64,000 bases of DNA from Thiomonas intermedia (GCA_022730375.1 DZDA01000002.1:1-64000); one strand, 5' to 3'. Positions 1-13,241 are shown, counted from the first letter of the stretch. A program made the numbers and translations. Notes: generated by a model not told the origin, from the sequence alone.

Positions 1-76
1 TGGTGCCGGTGAAAGGAGTCGAACCCTCGACCTTCGCATTACGAATGCGCTGCTCTACCAACTGAGCTACACCGGC
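1..76 (-). tRNA. tRNA-Thr (anticodon CGU)
   Basis: On the minus strand the sequence folds as a complete 76-nt tRNA: acceptor stem GCCGGTG/CACCGGC, D arm with AGTTGGTA, anticodon loop TTCGTAA, T loop TTCGACT, and an encoded 3' CCA. Loop positions 34-36 read CGT, so it decodes the threonine codon ACG. The outermost anticodon-stem pair (27-43) is a G/A mismatch. It lies 43 nt downstream of fbp on the same strand. A TATAGAAT stretch just upstream (about 92-99, minus) could be its own -10 box. Confidence 0.96.
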
Positions 77-119
77 GAAACCCGCCATTCTATACCAGGG
101 GCGGGATTTACTTTTCAGT

Positions 120-1130
120 TCAGGCGGTCTGGGCGTGGTAGCGCTGCAGCAGTTCGACTTCTTCGCGCGAGCCGAGCATCACGCTGCAACGCTCATGCAG
201 CGAGGTGGGGACGATGTCGAGGATGCGCTGGGCGCCATTTGTGGCTGCGCCGCCGGCTTGCTCCACCAGCAAGCTCATGGGGTTGGCTTCGTACAGCAGG
301 CGCAGCTTGCCGGGTTTGTTCGGCTCGCGCTGATCCCACGGATACAGGAACACGCCGCCGCGCATGAGGATGCGGTGCACGTCAGCCACCATGCTGCCCA
401 CCCAGCGCATATTGAAGTCGCGCTCGCGCGGGCCGTCCTTGCCTTGCAGGCATTCGTCGATGTAGCGCTTGACTGGCGGCGCCCAGTGGCGCAGGTTGGA
501 CATATTGATGGAGAACTCGCTGGTGCTCGGCGGAATTTGCAGATCGCTCTGGGTGAGCACGAAGCTGCCTTGTTCGCGGTCGAGGGTGAAGACGGCCACG
601 CCGTGCCCCACGGTAAGCACGATCTGGGTTTGCGGGCCGTAAACGCAATAGCCTGCGGCGACCTGTTGGGCGCCGACTTGCAGGAAGTCGGCCTCGCTCA
701 CTTCGCGGGCGTTCTTGGGCAATTGCAGCACGGAGAAGATGGTGCCGATGGTGACGTCGACATCGATATTGGACGAGCCGTCGAGCGGGTCGAACAGCAG
801 CAGATATTCGCCGCGCGGGTAGTGCTCGGAGACCGGGAACACGGTGTCCATTTCTTCCGAGGCCATGGCGGCCAGATGTCCGCCCCACTCATTGGCGTGG
901 ATCAGCACATCGTTGGCGATGACGTCGAGCTTCTTTTGCACTTCGCCTTGCACATTGCCGGTGCCGGCGGAGCCGAGCACGTCGCCCAATGCGCCTTTGT
1001 TCACGGCGATGCTGATGCGCTTGCAGGCGCGGGCGACCACTTCGACGAGCAGGCGCAGTTGGGGCGTGATGACGCCGTGCTCGCGCTCCTGTTCGACGAG
1101 GTAGCGGGTGAGGTTGACGGATTGGGTCAT
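120..1130 (-). CDS. fbp: Fructose-1,6-bisphosphatase class 1
   Basis: The 336-residue protein would hydrolyse fructose 1,6-bisphosphate to fructose 6-phosphate in gluconeogenesis and, in autotrophs, the Calvin cycle. Visible class 1 signatures are the metal-site motif [11 protein letters not shown] and, later, GGVFLYPWD and LLYEANPMS. Length is normal for the family. I chose the ATG at 1130 ([11 protein letters not shown]) because the ORF extension to 1337 runs into low-complexity sequence unlike FBPases. It follows pepN by 34 nt and probably shares its transcript. It is a single-copy core gene here, without cbb genes nearby. Confidence 0.96.
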   Translation of the reverse strand: MTQSVNLTRYLVEQEREHGVITPQLRLLVEVVARACKRISIAVNKGALGDVLGSAGTGNVQGEVQKKLDVIANDVLIHANEWGGHLAAMASEEMDTVFPVSEHYPRGEYLLLFDPLDGSSNIDVDVTIGTIFSVLQLPKNAREVSEADFLQVGAQQVAAGYCVYGPQTQIVLTVGHGVAVFTLDREQGSFVLTQSDLQIPPSTSEFSINMSNLRHWAPPVKRYIDECLQGKDGPRERDFNMRWVGSMVADVHRILMRGGVFLYPWDQREPNKPGKLRLLYEANPMSLLVEQAGGAATNGAQRILDIVPTSLHERCSVMLGSREEVELLQRYHAQTA

Positions 1131-1164
1131 GGGGAGTCTCTGGAAGGAAAGGGGCGCGCCGCGA

Positions 1165-3837
1165 TCAGTCGGCCAGGGCGCGTTCGATGATTTCACGGGT
1201 GTCGGCGGAGAGGGCTGCGTTTTGCGCCACTGTGCGCAGTGCCTGCTGTGCCGCGTCGCGGTAGGCGGGGGCGAGCTTGCGCCAGCGGTCGAGCGCGCGG
1301 GCCAGCCGGGCGGCGATCTGCGGGTTGAAGGCGTCAAGCGCCTGCACTTGCTCGGCCCAGAATGCGTAGCCGGCGCCGTCTACGTGGTGGAAAGCGCCAG
1401 GGTTGGCCTGGCAGTAGGCGAACAGCACGCTGCGCGCGCGGTTGGGGTTGTGGATGGAGAAGGCGGGGTGTTGCATCAGCGCACGCACGCGGTCAATCTG
1501 CTGCCCGTCGTGGTCTGGGGCGCTGGCCTGCAGCGCGAACCATTTGTCCATGACCAGCGCTTCACCGGCGAACTGGGCCGCGAAGCGCTCAAGCGCTGGC
1601 TTGGCCAGATCGGCGCCAACATGAACCAACGCGGCCAGCGCGGCGAAGCGGTCGGTCATGTTGTCGGCGTCTTTGACGCACTGATAGACGCGGCCCAGCC
1701 ATTGCGCCTCTCCGAGTTCGCACAGATGCGCCTGCGCCTGATTGCGCAGTGCACGCCGACCCGCGTTGGCGAAGTCGGGGCTGTAGCCGCCGTGGGGTGC
1801 GAGCGCGTCCCAGGCGGCTTGCCAGTCTGGGGCGAGTTGGTGGGCGAGGGCGGTGCGCAAGGCGCGGCGGGCGCGGTGGATGCGGGGCGGGTCGACCTCG
1901 TCGAGTTGCTCGGCGATATAGGCCTCGCCCGGCGGGGTGAGCAGCAGTTCCTTGAATGCGGGGTCGAGCTGCGGATCGCGCAGCACGGTGCGCAGGGCGT
2001 CGAGATAGGCCGCGTCCAGGGCCAGTTCTTCGCCACGGATGGTACGCAGCAGGCGTGAGAGCGCTAGGCGTTGCGCCGCTTCCCAGCGGTTGAAGGGATC
2101 AGCATCAAACGCAAGCAGGTGCAGCAGTTCAGCGTCGGTGTAGGCATAGTCGAGGATCACCGGGGCGGAGAAGCCGCGCAGCAGCGAGGGCGTGACCGCT
2201 TCTGCTGCGATGTTCTCGAAGAGGAAGGTCTGTTCGGTCTCGGTGAGCACGAGCACGGTCGACGTGCCCTTGTCCTGGCCCTGCAGCCAAAGCGGCAGGG
2301 CGTTGCCCCGGGCGTCGAGCAGGCCCGTGGCGACCGGAATGACCTGCGGCTGCTTGCCCGTCTGACCGGGCGTATCGGGCAGGGTTTGTCGCAGGGTGAG
2401 GGTGTAGGTGCGAGCGGCGGTATCGAACGCGCCGCTGGCATGCAGGCGCGGGGTGCCAGCCTGGCTGTACCAACGCTTGAAAGCGGCAAGGTGTTGCGCC
2501 AGCGCAGAGCCCGGGTTGGCGTCGGACATGGACTGGGCGAAGTCGTCGCAGGTCACGGCCTGACCGTCGAAGCGCTGGAAGTACAAATCCATGCCTTTGC
2601 GGAAACCGGCTCGGCCCACCAGGGTCTGCATCATGCGCACCACCTCGGCGCCTTTTTCGTAGACGGTCGCGGTGTAGAAATTGTCGATGGCCTGGTATTG
2701 CTCGGGCCGCACCGGGTGCGCCATCGGGCCGGCGTCTTCGGAAAACTGCGCGGTACGCAGCACGCGCACGTCTTCGATGCGCTTGACCGCGCGGGCGGAT
2801 TCACCGCCCGCAGCGGCGGCCAGGTCCTGGCTGAATTCCTGATCGCGGAAGACGGTGAGACCTTCCTTGAGGCTGAGCTGAAACCAGTCGCGGCAGGTGA
2901 TGCGGTCACCCGTCCAGTTGTGGAAGTACTCGTGGCCGACCACGCTCTCAATCCCGTCATAGTCGGCATCGGTGGCGGTGGCCGGATTGGCCAGCACATA
3001 CTTGGTGTTGAAAATGTTGAGGCCTTTGTTCTCCATGGCTCCCATGTTGAAGTCGCTTACCGCCACGATCATGAAACGGTCCAGATCGAGGCTCAGGCCG
3101 AAGCGCTGTTCGTCCCACGCGATCGACTTGATCAGCGACTCCATCGCGTGCTCGGTCTTGTCGAGATCGCCCGCGCGCACATAGACCTGCAGCAGATGCG
3201 TCTTGCCTGAGGCGGCGCGCACGGTCTGTTCGCGGCACACCAGATTGCCGCCGACCAGGGCGAACAGGTAGCAGGGCTTGGGAAACGGATCGTCCCACAC
3301 CGCTTCATGGCGGCCGCCGTCCAGGTCAGTCTGCGACACCAGATTGCCGTTCGAAAGCAGCACCGGGTACTGCGCCTTGTCTGCCCGCAGGGTGACGTGG
3401 AAGCGGCTCATCACATCCGGGCGGTCGGGCCAATAAGTGATGCGGCGAAAGCCCTCGGCCTCGCACTGGGTGAAGAACGCGCCGCCCGACATGTAAAGGC
3501 CGGCCAGCTGGGTGTTGGCCTGAGGGACGTTGAGCGTTTCGATTTCCAGCGTGAACGTCTCGGGCAGTTTGTCGAGCACCAGGGTGTTGCCGTCCTGGCG
3601 GAAGGCGACGAATTCGCCGTTCACCTTCAGCGTCAGCAGGGTGATGTCTTCGCCGTCGAGCACCAGCGGGGCGGACTCGGCGACGCCTTCAATGCGACGC
3701 ACCGCCATGCGGCTGTGCACGCGGGTCTTGGCGGGGTCGAGATCGAAGCGCAGGTGCACGCTGTCGATGGCGTAGGACGGCGGGGTGTACTCCGCCAGGC
3801 GGGTGATGCGGGCAGGCGTGTCGGGTTTGGCGGTCAT
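1165..3837 (-). CDS. pepN: Aminopeptidase N (M1 family)
   Basis: This 890-residue cytoplasmic zinc aminopeptidase removes N-terminal residues from peptides. The substrate-binding GAMEN motif ([11 protein letters not shown]) and the zinc site HEYFHNW, followed about 19 residues later by the third ligand Glu in [13 protein letters not shown], are intact. The length and the C-terminal helical domain match the proteobacterial PepN type. The start is [11 protein letters not shown] at 3837; no strong Shine-Dalgarno is evident. It sits between prfB (70 nt upstream) and fbp (34 nt downstream), all on the minus strand. Confidence 0.97.
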   Translation of the reverse strand: MTAKPDTPARITRLAEYTPPSYAIDSVHLRFDLDPAKTRVHSRMAVRRIEGVAESAPLVLDGEDITLLTLKVNGEFVAFRQDGNTLVLDKLPETFTLEIETLNVPQANTQLAGLYMSGGAFFTQCEAEGFRRITYWPDRPDVMSRFHVTLRADKAQYPVLLSNGNLVSQTDLDGGRHEAVWDDPFPKPCYLFALVGGNLVCREQTVRAASGKTHLLQVYVRAGDLDKTEHAMESLIKSIAWDEQRFGLSLDLDRFMIVAVSDFNMGAMENKGLNIFNTKYVLANPATATDADYDGIESVVGHEYFHNWTGDRITCRDWFQLSLKEGLTVFRDQEFSQDLAAAAGGESARAVKRIEDVRVLRTAQFSEDAGPMAHPVRPEQYQAIDNFYTATVYEKGAEVVRMMQTLVGRAGFRKGMDLYFQRFDGQAVTCDDFAQSMSDANPGSALAQHLAAFKRWYSQAGTPRLHASGAFDTAARTYTLTLRQTLPDTPGQTGKQPQVIPVATGLLDARGNALPLWLQGQDKGTSTVLVLTETEQTFLFENIAAEAVTPSLLRGFSAPVILDYAYTDAELLHLLAFDADPFNRWEAAQRLALSRLLRTIRGEELALDAAYLDALRTVLRDPQLDPAFKELLLTPPGEAYIAEQLDEVDPPRIHRARRALRTALAHQLAPDWQAAWDALAPHGGYSPDFANAGRRALRNQAQAHLCELGEAQWLGRVYQCVKDADNMTDRFAALAALVHVGADLAKPALERFAAQFAGEALVMDKWFALQASAPDHDGQQIDRVRALMQHPAFSIHNPNRARSVLFAYCQANPGAFHHVDGAGYAFWAEQVQALDAFNPQIAARLARALDRWRKLAPAYRDAAQQALRTVAQNAALSADTREIIERALAD

Positions 3838-3855
3838 GGCAGTGCGGGTTTCAGC

Positions 3856-3884
3856 GGGGCGATTGGGGCGATTGGGGGGCGATA
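3856..3884. repeat. Short tandem repeat GGGGCGATT
   Basis: In the prfB-pepN gap the 9-mer GGGGCGATT occurs twice back to back, followed by a degenerate third unit (GGGGGCGAT). It sits just upstream of the pepN start. It may be simple slippage, and no function is apparent. Confidence 0.6.
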
Positions 3885-3907
3885 GAGGGGAACGCGAGCC
3901 GTGCGGT

Positions 3908-5012
3908 TCAAAGGCCGGACTTCAGGCTGGCGGTGATGAATTCGTCGAGATCGCCGTCGAGCACTTTCTGGGTGTTGGAAATTTCGACGTTAGTGCGCAG
4001 ATCCTTGATGCGGCTTTGATCGAGCACATAGCTGCGGATCTGGTGGCCCCAGCCCACGTCGCTCTTGGTTGATTCCAGCGTCTGCTGCTCGGCCATGCGT
4101 TTGCGCATCTCGTGCTCGTACAGCCGCGAACGCAGCATCTGCCAGGCTTCGGCGCGGTTTTTGTGCTGCGAGCGATCATTCTGGCACTGCACCACGATGC
4201 CGGTGGGAATGTGCGTCAGACGCACCGCGGAGTCGGTCTTGTTGATGTGCTGGCCGCCGGCGCCGCTGGCGCGAAAGGTGTCGGTGCGCACGTCGGCGGG
4301 GTTGATGTCGATCTCGATCGAGTCGTCCACCTCGGGATAGACGAACACGCTGGCGAAGCTGGTGTGGCGTCCGCCGGACGAGTCGAACGGGCTCTTGCGC
4401 ACCAGGCGATGCACGCCGGTTTCGGTGCGGAGCTGGCCGTAGGCGTAGTCGCCCTCGATCTTGATGCTGGCGCTACGCAGGCCCGCGACGTCGCCCTCGG
4501 TCTCTTCCATCACCTCGGTCTTGAAGCCCTTGCGTTCGCAGTAGCGCAGGTACTGGCGCAGCAGCATGCTGGCCCAGTCGCAGGCCTCGGTGCCGCCGGC
4601 GCCAGCCTGGATGTCGATAAAGCAATTGCTGGGGTCGAGCGGGTTGGAGAACATGCGGCGGAATTCCAGCGCCTCGACCTCGGCGGCGGACTTCTCGACA
4701 TCGGCCTCGATGGCTTCGCAGGTGGCGTCATCGCCTTCCTCGCGCGACATCTCGAACAGCTCGCTGTGATCGGCGAGCGCCGTGGTGAGTTGCCCCAGCC
4801 CGAGCACCACGGTTTCGAGCGACTTGCGCTCGCGGCCCAACTCCTGCGCGCGTTTGGGGTCGTTCCAGACCTGCGGGTCTTCGAGCGCACCCGCAACTTC
4901 CATCAGTCGCGACGACTTGGCATCGAAGTCAAAGATACCCCCTTAGCGCTTGAACGCGCTGCTGGAGGTCGGTAATTCGGTTGGAGATGGCGTTGAGGCG
5001 TTCTGCGTCCAT
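3908..5012 (-). CDS. prfB: Peptide chain release factor 2 (programmed +1 frameshift)
   Basis: RF2 recognises UGA and UAA stop codons. The gene is in two frames: codons 1-27 ([12 protein letters not shown]... to LRGYL) end in an in-frame UGA at 4931-4929, and a +1 shift continues with [12 protein letters not shown]. The product is about 367 residues. The tripeptide anticodon SPF (SPFDSSGG) and the GGQ loop ([11 protein letters not shown]) are present. The residue four before GGQ is Ala, the more active RF2 form rather than the Thr of E. coli K-12. The ORF track shows only the downstream frame. lysS, a common prfB neighbour, is not adjacent; pepN follows instead. Confidence 0.96.
4928..4943 (-). 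promoter_or_regulatory. prfB: prfB programmed frameshift signal
   Basis: The minus strand reads AGGGGGTATCTTTGAC: an internal Shine-Dalgarno, three nucleotides, then the slippery CUU followed by UGA and C. This is the standard autoregulatory site. When RF2 is scarce, ribosomes pause at UGA and slip +1 to make full-length RF2. Confidence 0.97.
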
Positions 5013-5082
5013 GATGCTCTTGTGATGACAAAGGGCGCTATTTTCGCACCCCTTGCCCCTGCCTTGCACTTTGGTCGTTTGC

Positions 5083-6204
<1,122 letters not shown>

Positions 6205-6243
6205 GGGTTCAGCCTTGCAATTCGGTTCAAAAACAATGGACAA

Positions 6244-6278
6244 ACGGGAGGGCCGCGGATGTCATGCGGCCCTCCCGT
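6244..6278 (-). terminator. 13-bp hairpin between dnaK and dnaJ
   Basis: ACGGGAGGGCCGC and GCGGCCCTCCCGT form a perfect 13-bp stem around a 9-nt loop. On the minus strand the stem is followed by only a short TTTGTCC tract, so it may be a leaky terminator or an mRNA-stabilising or processing hairpin that lowers dnaJ expression relative to dnaK. Confidence 0.7.
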
Positions 6279-6304
6279 CGGGAGACTTCAAAACACAGGG
6301 GCGA

Positions 6305-8242
<1,938 letters not shown>

Positions 8243-8356
8243 GGAAATTCTCCGAATGTGCCGCGCCGCGGGGCGCTGATTTTTAACTGCTAACTAGATG
8301 AGGAAGCTTGTTGTGAATTCAAGTCAGGCGAATTCAGTTCTTGCCGCCGCAGGGGT

Positions 8357-8887
8357 CTATTGCGCCACCGTGATCAGCGCCGGGCGCAGGGTGCGTTCAG
8401 CGATCCGATACCCTTTCTGCAGCACCGAAACCACCGTGCCGGACGGCTGCTCGGCCGGTTGCACCGAAATGGCCTGGTGCAGCGTCGGATCGAATTTCTC
8501 GCCTGCTGCAGGAGCGATTTCCTGCAGGCGGTTGCGCTCGAAGGCCGATTTGAGCTGACTCAGCGTGAGCTCCACACCCTGTTTGAGCACATCGGGCTTG
8601 CCGCTGGTGTCGGCCAGCGCCGCCTCCAGGCTGTCCTTGACCGGGAGCAGTGATTCGGCGAATCCTTCCACTGCAAACTTGCGTGCCTTGGCGGCTTCAT
8701 CTTCCGCGCGGCGGCGAATGTTTTCCACCTCGGCGCGGACGCGCAGCAATTGGTCGTTGAGCTTGGTGATTTCTTCCTGTGCCTGCGCCAGTTCGTCGCT
8801 CAGAACGGGCTCGGGAATCAACTCCTGATGCGCACCGCCAGCGGCTTGCGTATCGTCGGAAGGGGGGGTCTGGGGATCAGTCTGCAT
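8357..8887 (-). CDS. grpE: GrpE nucleotide exchange factor
   Basis: This 176-residue cytoplasmic co-chaperone releases ADP from DnaK. After a variable N-terminus it has the long coiled coil ([30 protein letters not shown]) and a beta-wing domain ending [20 protein letters not shown] chose ATG 8887 (MQTDPQTPP). The longer ORF start at 8962 would place the sigma32-like -35 element inside the coding region. It is the first gene of grpE-dnaK-dnaJ. Confidence 0.95.
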   Translation of the reverse strand: MQTDPQTPPSDDTQAAGGAHQELIPEPVLSDELAQAQEEITKLNDQLLRVRAEVENIRRRAEDEAAKARKFAVEGFAESLLPVKDSLEAALADTSGKPDVLKQGVELTLSQLKSAFERNRLQEIAPAAGEKFDPTLHQAISVQPAEQPSGTVVSVLQKGYRIAERTLRPALITVAQ

Positions 8888-8936
8888 GGTCGCGAGCGCG
8901 GCGATAGCGCGCGGGTATAAAAAATGACCTTTCCAG

Positions 8937-8963
8937 CTTGGGGGTGTCTTGCTGAATTTCAAG
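8937..8963 (-). promoter_or_regulatory. Sigma32-type heat-shock promoter of grpE
   Basis: The minus strand has CTTGAAA (8963-8957), 12 nt, then CCCCCAAGC (8945-8937 region). The -35 matches the RpoH consensus CTTGAAA exactly, and the C-rich -10 resembles CCCCATNT. It ends about 50 nt upstream of the grpE start and fits heat-shock control of grpE-dnaK-dnaJ. Confidence 0.75.
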
Positions 8964-9008
8964 AGCCTGTCGGATCGTCAGGAAGGCCAGTTTTACCGAT
9001 GTGGAATG

Positions 9009-9044
9009 AAAAAATCCCCCGCGGGTGCTGCTGCGGGGGATTTC
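9009..9044 (-). terminator. Rho-independent terminator after the small His/Lys-rich gene
   Basis: AAATCCCCCGC and GCGGGGGATTT flank a short loop, and on the minus strand the stem runs into TTTTTT. It would stop transcription from the 9104-9310 gene before the grpE promoter. Confidence 0.88.
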
Positions 9045-9103
9045 GATGGGCAAGTACGGCAGGTGCTGCCGTCATGCCGGAGCGCCCAGTCTGGGCGAAG
9101 GCC

Positions 9104-9310
9104 TTACTGGGCCTTCTTTTGTTCTTTTTTCATTGCCTTGTGTTCGGCCTTCTTGTGCTCGACCTTTTTGTGCTCGACCTTGTGATGCTCTTTTTTCATT
9201 TCCTTGTGGGCTTCGGGCTTGGCGGCTTCAGGGGCAGCCGGGGCCGGGGTTTGTGCCATGGCAACGGTGGCGAACAGGGAAGCGAACAGCGTGGCAACAA
9301 TTTTTTTCAT
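9104..9310 (-). CDS. Small exported His/Lys/Glu-rich protein, acid-shock (Asr)-like
   Basis: The 68-residue product has a clear signal peptide (MKKIVATLFASLFATVAMA, cleavage expected after AMA), then a Pro/Ala stretch, then a highly charged tail with repeated EHKK-type units (EHHKVEHKKVEHKKAEHK). The composition resembles E. coli Asr, a periplasmic acid-shock protein with Lys/His-rich repeats, but identity was not computed, and low-complexity charge alone could give this look. Metal or proton buffering is possible (inference). The gene is monocistronic with its own terminator. ATG 9310 is chosen because it begins the signal peptide. Confidence 0.7.
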   Translation of the reverse strand: MKKIVATLFASLFATVAMAQTPAPAAPEAAKPEAHKEMKKEHHKVEHKKVEHKKAEHKAMKKEQKKAQ

Positions 9311-9485
9311 GATGGAATGCACTTTCAATGTTTGGGATGGAAACGATCCAAGCTGGATCAGAGGCTTAATGCGTGTCCCGGTCTTTGGGTTGACACAACT
9401 TTGCAAAACTTGCGATTTCGATGGCTTGCAGCCCGGATAATGTCTATTGCGTCTACCGAATTTCTGCGTTCCTGTGAGTTCAACC

Positions 9486-9974
9486 ATGTCTGAGTTTTCC
9501 GTGCTGTTTGTCTGTATGGGCAATATCTGCCGATCTCCAACCGCCGAGGGCGTGTTTCGCACCAAAGTGCGTGAAGCCGGGTTGGAAAAGCGGGTTCGCA
9601 TCGATTCGGCCGGCACTCACGCCTTCCACGTGGGCTCGGTGCCCGATCGCCGCAGCCAGCGTCATGCGCTGGAGCGGGGCTACGACCTCGCTGGCCTGCG
9701 CGCCCGCGCTGTGGAAGATGCGGATTTTTCGCGTTTCGACCTGCTGTTGGCCATGGACTGGGACAACCTCGCCTTGCTGGAGCAGCGATGCCCGCCGCAG
9801 TTTGCTTCGCGCTGCCGACTGTTTTTGAGTTTTGCGCCGCAGGCGCCGGTGGCCGCCGTGCCCGATCCGTATTACGGCACTGAGCGCGACTTCGAGCGGG
9901 TACTCGATCTGGTGGAGCAGGCCAGCGCGGGTCTGCTCGCCTTCATCGAAAAGCAGCTGGCGCAGCGGGCCTGA
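9486..9974 (+). CDS. Low-molecular-weight protein-tyrosine phosphatase
   Basis: This is a 162-residue cytoplasmic cysteine phosphatase. The P-loop CMGNICRS (CX5R) lies at residues 10-17 and the general-acid loop is PDPYYG near residue 126. It belongs to the Wzb/YfkJ-like LMW-PTP family; with no exopolysaccharide or tyrosine-kinase genes nearby, the substrate is unknown. I start at ATG 9486 (MSEFSVLFVCMG), since the longer ORF adds residues upstream of the conserved beta strand. It converges on the next gene with a 12-nt gap. Confidence 0.93.
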   Translation: MSEFSVLFVCMGNICRSPTAEGVFRTKVREAGLEKRVRIDSAGTHAFHVGSVPDRRSQRHALERGYDLAGLRARAVEDADFSRFDLLLAMDWDNLALLEQRCPPQFASRCRLFLSFAPQAPVAAVPDPYYGTERDFERVLDLVEQASAGLLAFIEKQLAQRA

Positions 9975-9986
9975 AACGCCATTGGT

Positions 9987-11159
9987 TCACTGCACTTCCT
10001 TGAACGGCAGGCGCTCTTGCAGGCTGTTCTGATGCTCGGCGAGGGCGGCTGATTCACGCTCCAGATAGTCTTCCACCGCCCGCGAAAACTGCGGGTGTGC
10101 CAGCCAATGCGCTGAGCGGGTGGCGACGGGTTGCAGTCCGCGCGCCATTTTGTGCTCGCCCTGTGCGCCGCCCTCGAAGGTGGTGTAGCCGTGGGACAGA
10201 CACCAGGCGATGGGTTGGTAATAACACGCGTCGAAGTGCAGGGCTGGAACGTGGGCGACGGCGCCCCAGTAGCGGCCGTAAGCGATGCGGCTTTGCGGGT
10301 CGAGCAGGACGAGCGAGCTGGCCACAGGCTGGCCGTCTCGTTCGGCGACAAACAGCAGGCAGTGCTCGGGCATGTGGGCGCCGATGGTCTGAAAAAAGGC
10401 GTGGTTCAGGTAGGGATCGGAACCGTGCAGTGCGTAGGTCGTTTGATAGCAGCGGGTGAAAAAATCCCAGTGCGATTCGGTGATTTCTGCCCCGACAAGG
10501 GCGCGGAAACAAACTCCGGCATCGCGCACCTGGCGTTGCTCCTGTTTGATTTTTTTGCGTTTATCGTGCCGCAAACTGCCAATAAAAGCCTCGAAATCGG
10601 GCCAGGCCGCTCCACCTTCTGCAGGAGGGTTGCGCCAATGAAACTGCAGGGTGGTGCGCTCTAACAGGCCGAGCGCATCGCACCACTCGGCCTCCTGCGG
10701 ATCGAGAAAAAGGGCGTGCAGCGAACTGAACCCGCTGCGCCGGGCGATGGCCAGAATTTCGCCGAGCAGCGCTTTGCGCGCGGTGGCGTCGCGCCCCAGC
10801 AGCTTGGCGCTCCCCACGGGAGTGAAGGGCACGGCGAGCAGGAGTTTGGGGTAGTAGGGCAGGCCGTTTTCGGCATAGGCACGGGCCCAGGCCCAGTCGA
10901 AAACGTATTCGCCGTAGGAGTGCGATTTCACATACAGCGCACAGGCAGCGGCCAGTGCGCCGCTGGCATCGCGCAGCGAAACGACCACGGTCTGCCAGCC
11001 GGTGTCTGCGCCCACGCAGCCGCTTTGCTCCAGCGCGCTCAGCCAGACATGGCGCTGAAACGGGGTGGCGCCGGGCGTTGCCGCGACCAGGCTCTCCCAG
11101 TCGGCGGCGGGCAGTGCGCTCACCGCGTCCGACAACTCGGTGCGAAAATCCTCAGCCAT
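9987..11159 (-). CDS. FemAB/GNAT-like acyltransferase family protein (PF04339-type)
   Basis: The 390-residue protein resembles the 'peptidoglycan biosynthesis/recognition' family of FemAB-like double-GNAT proteins. Seen motifs include PFQRHVWLSALEQSGCVG near the N-terminus and HFDACYYQPIAWCLSHGYTTFEGGAQGEHK near the C-terminus, typical of that group. The true substrate is not established, and a role in acyl or aminoacyl transfer is family inference. Its ATG (11159-11157) overlaps the nadE start codon on the other strand within the palindrome CATG. Confidence 0.8.
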   Translation of the reverse strand: MAEDFRTELSDAVSALPAADWESLVAATPGATPFQRHVWLSALEQSGCVGADTGWQTVVVSLRDASGALAAACALYVKSHSYGEYVFDWAWARAYAENGLPYYPKLLLAVPFTPVGSAKLLGRDATARKALLGEILAIARRSGFSSLHALFLDPQEAEWCDALGLLERTTLQFHWRNPPAEGGAAWPDFEAFIGSLRHDKRKKIKQEQRQVRDAGVCFRALVGAEITESHWDFFTRCYQTTYALHGSDPYLNHAFFQTIGAHMPEHCLLFVAERDGQPVASSLVLLDPQSRIAYGRYWGAVAHVPALHFDACYYQPIAWCLSHGYTTFEGGAQGEHKMARGLQPVATRSAHWLAHPQFSRAVEDYLERESAALAEHQNSLQERLPFKEVQ

Positions 11160-12840
11160 GACTCTCCAACTCGCTGTTATTCAATGCAACCCGACCGTGG
11201 GTGATCTTGCGGGCAATGCGGCGCAGATCGCACGCCTGACGCAGCGCGCTTACGCACAGGGCGCGCGCGTGGTCATCACCCCGGAGCTGGCGCTGACCGG
11301 CTATCCCCCGGAAGACTTGTTGCTGCGCCCGGCCTTTCTTCAAGCCAGTGCTGCCGCATTGAAGCAGCTTGCGCATGACCTGTCGGGTCTGCCGGAATTG
11401 GCGCTGGTCGTCGGGCATCCGCTGGGGCTGGCCGCCGTCGAAGCGCCGCGGCTCGCCTCGACCCAGCAGGCGGTGGCCTGCAACGCGGCCTCGCTGCTGC
11501 GGGGCGGCGTGGTCGAGGCGACTTACTGCAAGCATGAGTTGCCCAACTATCAGGTGTTTGATGAACGCCGTTATTTCGCTCCGGGCGATCAGCCGGTGGT
11601 GTTCGAGGCCGGGGGGACGCATTTCGGCATCAATATCTGCGAAGACGCCTGGCTGCCGCATGCGCCGCGCATGGCCCGCGCGGCCGGCGCTCAGGTACTG
11701 CTGGTGCTCAATGCCTCGCCCTATCACCGTGGCAAGACGGCGGAGCGCGAGCGGGTGATGCGCGAGCGCTGTCTGGAAAACGGCATGGCGCTGGTCGCCT
11801 CGCAAACGGTGGGCGGGCAGGATGAGATCGTGTTCGACGGCGCGTCTTTCGTGCTCGACCGCGCTGGCGACCTCGTGGCACGCTCGCCGCAGTTCGTCGA
11901 AGACATCTTGCGCGTCGATGTGGCCGGCGGCGAGGTGCTCAAGCAGGCTCCGGCGCATGTGGCGCCGTTGAAGTCCGACCATGCCGAGGTCTACTCGGCG
12001 CTGGTGCTCGGGGTGCGCGACTATCTGGGCAAGAACGGATTTCCGGGGGCTCTCATTGGGCTGTCGGGCGGGGCGGATTCGGCGCTGGTGCTGGCCATCG
12101 CGGTGGATGCGCTCGGCGCCGAAAAAGTGCGCGCGGTGATGATGCCGTCCGAGTTCACCGCGCAGATGTCGCTCGACGATGCCGCAGAAATGGCGCAGCG
12201 CCTGGGCGTGCAGTACGACGTGCTGCTTATCACGCCGCTGTTCGAGACCTTCCGCGCCACGCTGGCCCCGCTGTTGCAGCCGCATGTCGGCGACACCACG
12301 CTGGAGAATATTCAGGCGCGCATTCGCGGCACCTTGCTCATGGGCCTGTCGAACAACAGCGGACGTATCGTGCTGACCACCGGCAACAAGAGCGAGATGG
12401 CCATGGGTTACGCCACGCTCTACGGCGACATGGCCGGGGGCTTTGCCGTCATCAAGGACGTGACCAAGACCCTGGTCTGGGAGCTGGCGCGCTGGCGCAA
12501 CGCGCACGCTGCCGCAATGGGCGAAGCCGAGGTCATTCCGCAGCGCATCATCACCCGCGCCCCCAGCGCCGAGCTGCGCGCCAATCAGACCGACCAGGAC
12601 AGCTTGCCTCCGTACGACGTGCTCGACGGCATTTTGCAGCGCTATATGGAGCAGGACGAGCGGGTGGAAACCGTGCTGGCCGCAGGCTACGCCCGGGCCG
12701 ATGTCGAGCGGGTGGTGCACCTGCTCAAACTGTCGGAATACAAGCGGCGGCAGGCTCCTCCGGGCATCCGCATCACCCACCGCGCATTCGGCCGCGATTG
12801 GCGCTATCCGATCACCTCAAAATTCCGGGAATCGTTTTGA
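11158..12840 (+). CDS. nadE: Glutamine-dependent NAD+ synthetase
   Basis: This enzyme converts deamido-NAD+ to NAD+ using glutamine and ATP, the last step of NAD synthesis. The 560-residue protein has an N-terminal nitrilase-type glutaminase domain (Glu in TPELALTGYPPEDLL; Lys in YCKHELPNY; Cys in FGINICEDAW) and a C-terminal synthetase domain with the PP-loop LSGGADSALVL. I chose ATG 11158 (MTLQLAVIQCNPTVG), the family N-terminus; the track ORF starts 31 codons too early. glnB follows after 62 nt, as is common in Burkholderiales. Confidence 0.97.
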   Translation: MTLQLAVIQCNPTVGDLAGNAAQIARLTQRAYAQGARVVITPELALTGYPPEDLLLRPAFLQASAAALKQLAHDLSGLPELALVVGHPLGLAAVEAPRLASTQQAVACNAASLLRGGVVEATYCKHELPNYQVFDERRYFAPGDQPVVFEAGGTHFGINICEDAWLPHAPRMARAAGAQVLLVLNASPYHRGKTAERERVMRERCLENGMALVASQTVGGQDEIVFDGASFVLDRAGDLVARSPQFVEDILRVDVAGGEVLKQAPAHVAPLKSDHAEVYSALVLGVRDYLGKNGFPGALIGLSGGADSALVLAIAVDALGAEKVRAVMMPSEFTAQMSLDDAAEMAQRLGVQYDVLLITPLFETFRATLAPLLQPHVGDTTLENIQARIRGTLLMGLSNNSGRIVLTTGNKSEMAMGYATLYGDMAGGFAVIKDVTKTLVWELARWRNAHAAAMGEAEVIPQRIITRAPSAELRANQTDQDSLPPYDVLDGILQRYMEQDERVETVLAAGYARADVERVVHLLKLSEYKRRQAPPGIRITHRAFGRDWRYPITSKFRESF

Positions 12841-12869
12841 TTTCTGCCGATTCACGCATCCCCAGTTAA

Positions 12870-13241
<372 letters not shown>

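Noticed and set aside
135-1190. 351-aa plus-strand ORF over fbp
   Set aside because: fbp is intact on the minus strand; this is its antisense shadow.
4928-4943. prfB as a broken gene or sequencing error
   Set aside because: The stop and +1 shift coincide exactly with the known RF2 frameshift signal, so the gene is intact.
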